A DNA stretch of 5,561 bases from Bacteroidales bacterium (GTDB lineage: Bacteria > Bacteroidota > Bacteroidia > Bacteroidales > Muribaculaceae). This document shows positions 1 to 5,561 of the stretch, piece by piece (within the stretch, counting starts at the first letter, position 1; every line of letters starts with the position of its first letter). The stretch is taken from NCBI GenBank assembly GCA_009177205.1, contig WFMC01000086.1, forward strand, positions 18,061 through 23,621, written 5' to 3'. The position numbers and the translations under genes are program-made. Below the pieces are notes generated by a model. It saw only the letters and a list, made by a program, of their open reading frames with translations. It made no database searches and was not told the DNA's origin.

Positions 1-101
1 TTTCTTAAAATATTCGTATATATTAATAATAATTTTATTCATAATCACATCATTAGTAAGTCGTTTTTTTCTTTACAACATCTCCCGGGGTTGATTAAGA
101 C

Positions 102-124
102 AAGTCCCTTTTCAGGGAGTTTTT
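102..124 (+). terminator. Possible weak intrinsic terminator hairpin
   Basis: TCCCT (105-109) pairs with AGGGA (114-118) around a 4-nt loop. The stem extends by two A-T pairs beyond one mismatch (102-103 with 120-121). On the plus strand a T5 run follows at 120-124, so termination looks better for plus-strand transcription entering from the left. On the minus strand the same element is UCCCU-GAAA-AGGGA, a GNRA-capped hairpin followed by the less uniform CUUGUCUU, 45-65 nt after the ligase stop. It could therefore also end the operon or stabilise its 3' end. The stem is short, so the call is weak. Confidence 0.35.
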
Positions 125-145
125 CGCTAATTGCGGAGTTTTTCG
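116..145. repeat. Two 11-bp direct copies of GGAGTTTTTCG
   Basis: GGAGTTTTTCG occurs at 116-126 and again at 135-145, with starts 19 bp apart and the spacer CTAATTGC between them. The first copy begins within the right arm of the hairpin and includes its T-run. The repeat lies wholly in the gap after the ligase gene. It could be a partial duplication of the terminator tail, a protein-binding pair or part of a dispersed intergenic element; the sequence alone does not decide. Confidence 0.55.
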
Positions 146-168
146 AGATTGAAGACTACTTCTTATTT

Positions 169-1464
169 CTAATTCCTAACGCGTTTGTCAATGAATTTTA
201 CCGGTTTTCTGCTTCCGGAAGGATTATTAATTTTATTGATATCATCAGGTGAAAGAATCTCTATGATTGGAGCTACCCTTATGCGGGAACGGAACCTATC
301 TTTCAAATCCTTTATCATATCCACAGGCTGCTTATGATTTACCCCTACCTTTACAATCACTTCATCCGTACCGGCAAAACTATTTTGCACTACCACCACA
401 TAGTTTGCAACGTATGGAGTATTATCAAGCACATCGTTAATAGCAGGAGGATATATTGTGGTTCCTTTCAATTTTATCATATTGTTTTTTCTGCCGACCA
501 ACGGTGCTAATCTGTAAGAATTTCTTCCGCAAGCGCATTGACCCACAACTTTTCTACTCATATCACCGGTGCGGAAACGCAACAGTGGCATCCCTTCAAC
601 TCCGAGGGTCGTAACGACAACTTCTCCCTCTTCACCATCTTTTACCGGTTTGTTATCATCCCCTATTATTTCCACTATTATCAATTCCGGATGAACATGA
701 CCTCCACATCCGGCGGGACATTCGGAAAAAGTGGCACCCATTTCAGTTGAAGAATATGTGGCAAATAATTGCACATCCCACTTTTCTTTTATCCTGCTTC
801 CAAGAAGATTCAAACTGAAATCCTGATTTCGCAGACCCTCGCCTATCCCGATAATACGCTTTATGCTGGATTTTTTATAATCTATTCCGTTTTGTTCAGC
901 ATATTCTATAAGACGCAGAATAAAAGATGGAACGCACATAATAGTATCCGGCTTTATGCGTTTAATTGTATCCCATTGCAGTTCAGGCATCCCATTTCCA
1001 ACACGAATTATGCTCGCACCGAGTTTTCTTATTCCTAAGAAATATGCCAAACCCGCCATAAATCGCTTGTCAAGGGTGGTCATCAATTGAACGATATTTC
1101 CGGACTTCAAACCGGCACAACTGAATGATTTCATTTCATTGTAAGCCAAACGTTCAAGATCTTTATCCGTACATCCGAATGTAACAGGGTCGCCGAGAGT
1201 ACCGGAAGTTGTGATATAATCTATAATCTTCTCTTTGGGCACACATAAGAATTCCTCATTGTGTAATTGAAGGTCATGCTTTTCTGTGAAGGGGATCTTG
1301 GTCAAATCCTCAATGGTATTTATTTCATCAAGATTAATCTGATTCCTTGCAAACAATTTTTGATAAAAGGGTGATTTCTCATTCAAATAAACCAAAGCTT
1401 CCCTCAATTTCTTATCTTGGAATTTTTTTATTTCCGATTCGGAACTAAATTCAATATCTTGCAT
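169..1464 (-). CDS. Phenylacetate-CoA ligase-like AMP-forming (adenylating) enzyme, PaaK/CapK family
   Basis: This 431-residue protein has the usual length for PaaK-type ligases, which adenylate a carboxylic acid with ATP and pass the acyl group to CoA or another thiol. Visible signatures in order are the phosphate-binding loop TTSGTLGDP (85-93), ATYSSTEMG (235-243, with the conserved Thr-Glu), RFRTGD (296-301, Asp contacting the AMP ribose), VGRKNNMIKLKG (323-334, hinge and core motif) and a C-terminal SRKPVK, where Lys420 is the likely adenylation lysine. Cys249, Cys253, His256/258 and the CACG at 310-313 resemble a small metal-binding cluster seen in PaaK-like proteins; this assignment is tentative. 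No signal peptide or fused carrier domain is present. None of the aerobic phenylacetate genes is nearby, and the flavoenzyme neighbours point to biosynthetic acyl or aryl activation. The ATG lies 4 nt after the hydrolase stop. This is the last gene of the visible operon; the TAG stop is at 169-171. Confidence 0.93.
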   Translation of the reverse strand: MQDIEFSSESEIKKFQDKKLREALVYLNEKSPFYQKLFARNQINLDEINTIEDLTKIPFTEKHDLQLHNEEFLCVPKEKIIDYITTSGTLGDPVTFGCTDKDLERLAYNEMKSFSCAGLKSGNIVQLMTTLDKRFMAGLAYFLGIRKLGASIIRVGNGMPELQWDTIKRIKPDTIMCVPSFILRLIEYAEQNGIDYKKSSIKRIIGIGEGLRNQDFSLNLLGSRIKEKWDVQLFATYSSTEMGATFSECPAGCGGHVHPELIIVEIIGDDNKPVKDGEEGEVVVTTLGVEGMPLLRFRTGDMSRKVVGQCACGRNSYRLAPLVGRKNNMIKLKGTTIYPPAINDVLDNTPYVANYVVVVQNSFAGTDEVIVKVGVNHKQPVDMIKDLKDRFRSRIRVAPIIEILSPDDINKINNPSGSRKPVKFIDKRVRN

Positions 1465-1468
1465 TATC

Positions 1469-2365
1469 TTAGAATATACTTTTTAACCAATTTAAAAACA
1501 TCTCTTTCCAACCTGCGGCTTCCGCAGTTGTCTTCTCCTCCGTAGCTCCAAATCCATGACCGCCGGTATTGAATTGCACATACCTATGAGATACTCCTGC
1601 AGATGTCATTGCCGAATCGAGCAACTCAGAATTTCTATATTTCACTATCGGGTCATCCACGCAATTCATAAGGAATGCGGGAGGCATGTCCTGCCGACAA
1701 TGCTTTTCAAGTGAAAGGGAATCTTTCATTATTCTGCTTATTGAAACTCCTTCTCCCAATAACCCTCGGCGTGAACGCTTGTGAACGGATTTATCCACCA
1801 TTGTAACAACCGGATAAATAGGTGCGATAAAATTCGGCTTTAATGAGACGACGGGCTTGATTCCGTATTCGCTCAAAACATCCGTATCAAAAAATATCCC
1901 TGACATAGCTGCCAAATGTCCTCCGGCAGAAAAACCCATAACTCCCAATTTATCAGGATCAATACCGTATGCTTTACTATTTTCTCTCACTAATTGGATG
2001 CTTCTTTGCACATCCTGTAGCATATCCGGAAACCGGTTGCCGCGCGTAAAGAGTCTGTAATGTGTGATAAAACCCGGAATTCCTCCTACCCGGTATTCCA
2101 AAACAAACGCAGAGATGCCATTAGATTGCAGCCACTTTGCCACTCCATCTCCTTCGGTTTTTTTATCATGCCAAAAATAACTCCCTCCCGGGCATACGAT
2201 GCATGCAACATTACCGGTTCCTTTGGCGAGATATGGGGTCAACTTTACATTCTCCCTACATTGTGTGCCTGCCCAGATATTTATTCCGTTTTTCTCACGT
2301 TTTGCGTATAGAGAGGTAAATGTAAGACTCAGTAATAAAAAAAGTAGTAGCTTATCTATTTTCAT
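1469..2365 (-). CDS. Secreted alpha/beta-hydrolase, BD-FAE/acetyl-esterase type
   Basis: This 298-residue serine hydrolase has an N-terminal Sec signal: MKIDK, a Leu/Phe-rich core to about residue 19, and likely cleavage after Ala21 (SLYA). No lipobox cysteine is present, so a soluble periplasmic location is expected. The mature part shows the alpha/beta-hydrolase layout. PGGSYFW (59-65) is the oxyanion-hole element, GFSAGGH (144-150) is the nucleophile elbow with Ser146, DDPIV (237-241) holds the probable catalytic Asp238, and GGHGFG (268-273) holds the catalytic His270. Relatives remove acetyl, feruloyl or other acyl groups from sugars and small esters; the substrate here is unknown. The start lies inside the end of the upstream oxidoreductase gene (14-nt overlap) and the stop is 4 nt before the ligase start, so it is a true operon member. 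A secreted enzyme between cytosolic redox and ligase genes suggests the pathway has an exported intermediate or product. Confidence 0.93.
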   Translation of the reverse strand: MKIDKLLLFLLLSLTFTSLYAKREKNGINIWAGTQCRENVKLTPYLAKGTGNVACIVCPGGSYFWHDKKTEGDGVAKWLQSNGISAFVLEYRVGGIPGFITHYRLFTRGNRFPDMLQDVQRSIQLVRENSKAYGIDPDKLGVMGFSAGGHLAAMSGIFFDTDVLSEYGIKPVVSLKPNFIAPIYPVVTMVDKSVHKRSRRGLLGEGVSISRIMKDSLSLEKHCRQDMPPAFLMNCVDDPIVKYRNSELLDSAMTSAGVSHRYVQFNTGGHGFGATEEKTTAEAAGWKEMFLNWLKSIF

Positions 2366-3863
2366 ATTTTTCGTTGATTCTTTTAATCAGAAAATTTCTT
2401 CCGAGGATAGCCTCGCATGTATTTATGGCTGTCAAAGGGACTCCGCAAATGCCATGAAGATTTATATTTTGACCGGTCAATAAAAGATTTTTTATCTTCG
2501 TATATACGGAAAGTTGTGACAACATTAAATTTTCACAATCTTTTTTATTTCCGAATATAGCACCTTCTTTAGTATGGAAATAGTCTCTGATGGTAAGCGG
2601 ACTGGATGCATAAATTTTATATATTTTCTTACTTATATCCGGAATCACAATATCAAGTTTTTTTATGATTTTCGATATGCATTCCTCTTTCCATTTCGAA
2701 TAAGACTCTCCTCTGCTCCCAACTTTTGTGTCTTCCCATTCTCTTACCTCATCAAAACTCATTATGCAATTCACCAAAAGCCGGCTCGCAAATTTTCCTT
2801 GATTTTCTTCAGGTGGAGTCATATACATAAATCCCAAAGGCCATTGAGAAAAATCGCAAGAATGTTGTCTCCATATATTCCCATAATCTTCCATAAAATA
2901 ACATGTATGGTCTATATATGGAACCTCCTCTTCTTTCAAATCAATAAACAGAGAGAAAGAGGAGTAAGAGACCGGAATTTCATTCAACCTGTTGACAAAT
3001 CCTTTCAGAAATGCTCCCGAAGGCAAAAGTTTGACAAGTTCTGTCGGATGAATTGATGAAATATACCAATCTGCAGAATACTCTTCTCCTGAAGAGGTTT
3101 TAACCCCCTTTATTTCTTTATTTGCAACTGAAATTTCGGAGACCTCTTTATTTTCCAAGACTTCTCCTCCAAAAGAAACGATTATATCTTTGAGCGCATC
3201 GGCCAATTGCTGACTACCCCCGATAAATCTCGATGAACCGTTAATATATAAAACATTAATCAAAGAGTGTATATAAGCGGGGGTATGCCCTGCCTCACCT
3301 CCATACAGAGGGTTTAGATAAGCCAGGACTTCACGAAGTTTTTCATCTTTTACATACCCGGCAATCAATTTGTCGGCAGGTATCACAAATTCCTCTGAAT
3401 GTAGAAAAACATCATCTGTTTCTTCCTTTAAATAAAATAATGGAACTTCCTGCGACAAACGATAAATCTCATCCACATATTTTTTGATTCCTTCACTCTC
3501 GGCAGGAAAATATTCTGTCATTTTATTAACAAAAGCATCCCGCCCTGAAGGGATTAGATAGGTCTCATCGGATTCCTTATAATAAATCTCATCCATACAA
3601 TCATGATTGATATGGTGGATTTTCAATTTATCTAAAATTTCCAAATACTCGCAAATCTTGGCAAGATTCCCCTTTTCTTCAAATCCACCCATAATATGCA
3701 TTCCGGTTTCAAATATTTTATCACCTCTACGGAAGCATTGCAATCCCCCTCCAATAATACTGTTTTTTTCGAGCACAGTGACCCGGATATTATTTTTTGA
3801 CAGCAAAGCTCCGGTAAAAAGCCCTCCGATCCCTCCTCCTATAATTAATGCTCTCTTTTTCAT
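2352..3863 (-). CDS. Second, diverged FAD/NAD(P)-dependent oxidoreductase of the same family
   Basis: This 503-residue protein is a paralogue of the enzyme encoded just upstream. They share GGGIGG (residues 9-14; GSGLGG in the partner), VTVLE (28-32), GGGLQCFRRG (38-47), FETGMH (51-56), a VG..RGE.Y..WK block (about 381-392) and the C-terminal FAD signature TGQNINLHG (463-471). These identify a cytoplasmic flavoenzyme acting on double bonds of a polyene, isoprenoid or lipid-like substrate. It departs from the partner in the pre-C-terminal block: IRDYFHTKEGAIFG replaces YKDYTGTEQGSMYG, and the roughly 20 residues before TGQN differ. This points to another substrate or a sequential step rather than redundancy. 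The ATG at 3861-3863 overlaps the previous stop as ATGA, and the 3' end overlaps the hydrolase gene by 14 nt, so translation is probably coupled on both sides. The family is secure; CrtI-type carotenoid desaturation is possible, but no carotenoid genes are visible. Confidence 0.93.
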   Translation of the reverse strand: MKKRALIIGGGIGGLFTGALLSKNNIRVTVLEKNSIIGGGLQCFRRGDKIFETGMHIMGGFEEKGNLAKICEYLEILDKLKIHHINHDCMDEIYYKESDETYLIPSGRDAFVNKMTEYFPAESEGIKKYVDEIYRLSQEVPLFYLKEETDDVFLHSEEFVIPADKLIAGYVKDEKLREVLAYLNPLYGGEAGHTPAYIHSLINVLYINGSSRFIGGSQQLADALKDIIVSFGGEVLENKEVSEISVANKEIKGVKTSSGEEYSADWYISSIHPTELVKLLPSGAFLKGFVNRLNEIPVSYSSFSLFIDLKEEEVPYIDHTCYFMEDYGNIWRQHSCDFSQWPLGFMYMTPPEENQGKFASRLLVNCIMSFDEVREWEDTKVGSRGESYSKWKEECISKIIKKLDIVIPDISKKIYKIYASSPLTIRDYFHTKEGAIFGNKKDCENLMLSQLSVYTKIKNLLLTGQNINLHGICGVPLTAINTCEAILGRNFLIKRINEKYENR

Positions 3864-5353
3864 CGGTTGGCTTTAATTATTTGTTGATAAATTTTTTCAG
3901 ATGTAAGGAATTCCGAACATGTAACAATGCAACCCACGAGTACTCCAAGCATACCGTGTGAATTTATGTTCTGTCCGGTTAAATATAAGTTGGGGATTTT
4001 AGTCTTGTGAGGAACTCTTCCGGAAGCTCCCAAAGATATATCTTTTGCTATGCCATACATCGAGCCTTGCTCAGTACCGGTGTAATCCTTATAAGTCAAA
4101 GGTGTGGCTGTATATACTTCTTCTATGGAATCTCTTAGTCCCGGGAAATCTCTTTCGACAGATGCCAACAAAATTTCGGCTTTGCGTTTTTTGAAATTTT
4201 CGTAATCCTCTCCTCGCCTTCCGATAGAGGTTCCAACCCATTTCTCAACCTCCTCCCAATTCATATATGACAATATGATGCCACTTGAGGCATATTGAGG
4301 GTTATCTTCATGACACAAATGCATATATAGATACCCCTTAGGCCATTCCTCATCGGAATATCGTTCACAATTCCAAGGACTATCTCCGGCATAACTGTAG
4401 AAATTCGTATTCAGATAAGGTACTTTCCCCGGCTTGAATTTTAGATACAGAGAGAATCCTCCGGATGTGTTTTTTATGGAATATATTCTCTTTCTGAAAG
4501 CAGGTCTAATCAACTTTGTATCCAGCAATTCCAGGACTCTCGAGGGGTGAATATCCGCAATTATATAATCAGCAGCAATAAATTCTTCGTTATTAATTTC
4601 GACACCATACGCATGAGTATCGTCGCAGAAAATTTTTGTAACCTTTTTATTTGGCAAAACCTTCCCGCCATAGCGAGAGATGGTTTGTTTTAAAGAATCA
4701 GCTATTATATCACTTCCCCCTACTACTCTGAAAGCACTCTGATTATAAAAATCCATTATGAAAGCGTGCTGTGAAAAAGGTGTTTTATCTTTTTCAGCTG
4801 CGTATAACGGAAGATTGCCAACCAATACATTCTTAAGTACTTCATCATCAAACAGGGAGTCCAGCACACTGTTGATACTCACGGTTTGATAACGGGTATA
4901 TACTATCATATCATTTTCGGCATTTCTGAGAGAATGAAGAGAGGATGCCCGGGCTATCATCTCAATAATGTCATAATATTTTACAATATTATCTTTCTCT
5001 TTTGGGAAATATGATGCCATTTGATTTATAAACGGCTCTCTACCATTGGCAAATTTGAAATTCTCACCATTCAACGACACAATATCGTATGCACTCGAAT
5101 CAAGTTGAGATAATTTAATCTCATCCAATTCAAGATAACGCATTAATTTATTCAGTGTCTGCCCCGGAGAAGCACTTCCGATGAAATGCATTCCGGTTTC
5201 AAATTTCACTCCTCCGCGCTTGAAGCATTGTAAACATCCTCCTATTTGACTATGTTGCTCCAAAACCGTTACTTCGTAACCATTTCGAGACAACATCACC
5301 CCGGACGCCAGACCTCCCAAACCGGAGCCTATTATGACACACCTCATTTTCAC
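3860..5353 (-). CDS. FAD/NAD(P)-dependent oxidoreductase, carotenoid isomerase/retinol saturase/phytoene desaturase-like
   Basis: This 497-residue protein is full length for the family. It opens with a Rossmann dinucleotide-binding fold: GSGLGG at residues 9-14 and an acidic end of strand two (VTVLE, Glu32) that would bind the FAD ribose. IGG, LQCFKRG and FETGMH follow at about 37-56. Near the C-terminus are TPLTYKDYTGTEQGSMYG (about 417-434) and the FAD-binding signature TGQNINSHG (459-467), typical of CrtISO/RetSat-type enzymes. Known relatives saturate, desaturate or isomerise conjugated double bonds in isoprenoids or related lipids; the substrate here cannot be read from sequence. No signal peptide is seen. 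The GTG start at 5353 gives MKMR, which aligns with MKKR in the paralogue downstream. An ATG two codons later (5347) is an equally possible start. The stop overlaps the next start by 4 nt (ATGA). Of the two paralogues this one keeps the more canonical motifs. Confidence 0.93.
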   Translation of the reverse strand: MKMRCVIIGSGLGGLASGVMLSRNGYEVTVLEQHSQIGGCLQCFKRGGVKFETGMHFIGSASPGQTLNKLMRYLELDEIKLSQLDSSAYDIVSLNGENFKFANGREPFINQMASYFPKEKDNIVKYYDIIEMIARASSLHSLRNAENDMIVYTRYQTVSINSVLDSLFDDEVLKNVLVGNLPLYAAEKDKTPFSQHAFIMDFYNQSAFRVVGGSDIIADSLKQTISRYGGKVLPNKKVTKIFCDDTHAYGVEINNEEFIAADYIIADIHPSRVLELLDTKLIRPAFRKRIYSIKNTSGGFSLYLKFKPGKVPYLNTNFYSYAGDSPWNCERYSDEEWPKGYLYMHLCHEDNPQYASSGIILSYMNWEEVEKWVGTSIGRRGEDYENFKKRKAEILLASVERDFPGLRDSIEEVYTATPLTYKDYTGTEQGSMYGIAKDISLGASGRVPHKTKIPNLYLTGQNINSHGMLGVLVGCIVTCSEFLTSEKIYQQIIKANR

Positions 5354-5561
5354 TTAATTTTTCAGATAACTCAAATTGTGGGAAGATTCTATATATGGAA
5401 TTAAAGATGGAGAATTATCTTCAACCTCCAATATTATAGTTTTATCAAATTTTACATCGGGGAGCCGATATTCTGTCGGGAAAACCGAATGAATGAAATG
5501 CAAATTGCCGGGCAATCCGGAGGTTTGACACGCTATCTGATAAAGTTCTTTCTCCTCCTCA
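5354..5561 (-). CDS. C-terminal fragment of an unidentified protein (5' end outside the window)
   Basis: An open frame enters from the right edge of the window and runs 68 codons to a TAA stop at 5354-5356. The visible tail begins EEEKELYQIACQTSGLPG, has a middle stretch reading LPDVKFDKTIILEVED, and ends SHNLSYLKN. I do not recognise the family. There is no transmembrane stretch, nucleotide-binding motif or cysteine cluster in this part. The TTIILEVE-like segment looks like a buried beta strand, which suggests a folded C-terminal domain. The stop codon directly abuts the GTG start of the next gene, or lies 6 nt before its in-frame ATG. It is therefore almost certainly the upstream member of the same operon, probably in the same pathway. 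Coding status is supported by the open frame and the tight junction; function is unknown. Confidence 0.75.
   Translation of the reverse strand, partial: EEEKELYQIACQTSGLPGNLHFIHSVFPTEYRLPDVKFDKTIILEVEDNSPSLIPYIESSHNLSYLKN

Larger units (their letters stand above)
1..168. other. AT-rich intergenic region downstream of the operon
   Basis: No confident gene is present here. Besides the hairpin and repeat there are two weak coding possibilities at the window edge. On the minus strand an ATG at 40-42 opens MNKIIINIYEYFKK and runs off the window, which could be the start of a next gene 126 nt after the ligase stop. On the plus strand a frame from position 2 ends in TGA at 92-94 and encodes a hydrophobic tail (YILIIILFITSLVSRFFLYN); the hairpin follows 10 nt later. 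The two overlap, so at most one is likely real, and AT-rich sequence readily gives hydrophobic translations. No convincing Bacteroidota-type promoter (TTTG ... TAnnTTTG) was found. Confidence 0.5.

Noticed and set aside
40..110. Bacteroidota-type promoter before the minus-strand ATG at 42
   Set aside because: Only partial matches to the TTTG and TAnnTTTG boxes were found, with poor -7 agreement and awkward spacing.
1..251. Plus-strand frame open from position 1 through 251
   Set aside because: It would run 83 nt into the 3' end of the ligase gene on the other strand and encodes low-complexity, AT-driven sequence; it is best explained as a chance open frame.
169..1464. Naming the ligase paaK
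   Set aside because: Family membership is clear, but phenylacetate specificity cannot be read from the sequence and the neighbours are not a phenylacetate pathway.
1469..2365. Lipoprotein signal for the hydrolase
   Set aside because: No cysteine follows the hydrophobic core at a lipobox position; the first cysteine is at residue 36, well inside the mature protein.
538..3876. Several plus-strand open frames of 60-160 codons (for example 538-750, 769-1038, 2574-3056, 3607-3876)
   Set aside because: All lie antisense within strongly supported minus-strand genes, show no recognisable motifs and have no spacing or start context suggesting real genes.
2352..5353. Annotation of the pair as CrtI/CrtN carotenoid desaturases
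   Set aside because: The motifs fit the wider CrtISO/RetSat/phytoene-desaturase superfamily, but no phytoene or diapophytoene synthase or cyclase is visible, so a carotenoid-specific name is not justified.
1..5561. CRISPR array, insertion sequence, tRNA or rRNA
   Set aside because: No regularly spaced repeats, transposase motifs, terminal inverted repeats or structural RNA signatures were seen on either strand.

Overview
The window looks like a stretch of a Bacteroidota (probably Bacteroidales) genome. It is AT-leaning, with A-rich leaders and no clear Shine-Dalgarno motifs before the starts. The proteins (a PaaK-type ligase, a secreted alpha/beta-hydrolase, flavoproteins ending in TGQNIN.HG) are of types common in that phylum. 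This assignment is an inference from style; no rRNA or other marker gene is present.

All convincing genes lie on the minus strand and are packed with almost no spacing, so they read as one operon transcribed from right to left. In transcription order they are: (1) the last 68 codons of an unidentified protein (5354-5561, cut by the window edge); (2) a FAD/NAD(P)-dependent oxidoreductase of the carotenoid isomerase/retinol saturase/phytoene desaturase type (3860-5353); (3) a diverged paralogue of it (2352-3863); (4) a signal-peptide-bearing alpha/beta-hydrolase of the BD-FAE/acetyl-esterase type (1469-2365); (5) a phenylacetate-CoA-ligase-like adenylating enzyme (169-1464). The junctions are 0 nt, a 4-nt ATGA overlap, a 14-nt overlap and a 4-nt gap, which implies translational coupling and a shared job. 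Positions 1-168 are non-coding or carry only gene fragments, with a small hairpin and an 11-bp direct repeat.

The gene set is an acyl/aryl-activating ligase, two polyene-type redox flavoenzymes and an exported esterase. No carotenoid synthase and no phenylacetate catabolic gene is visible. This combination suggests the tail of a biosynthetic or tailoring operon for a lipid, polyene or aryl-lipid metabolite whose core genes would lie upstream, beyond position 5561. The enzyme families are well supported; the pathway and substrates are inference.
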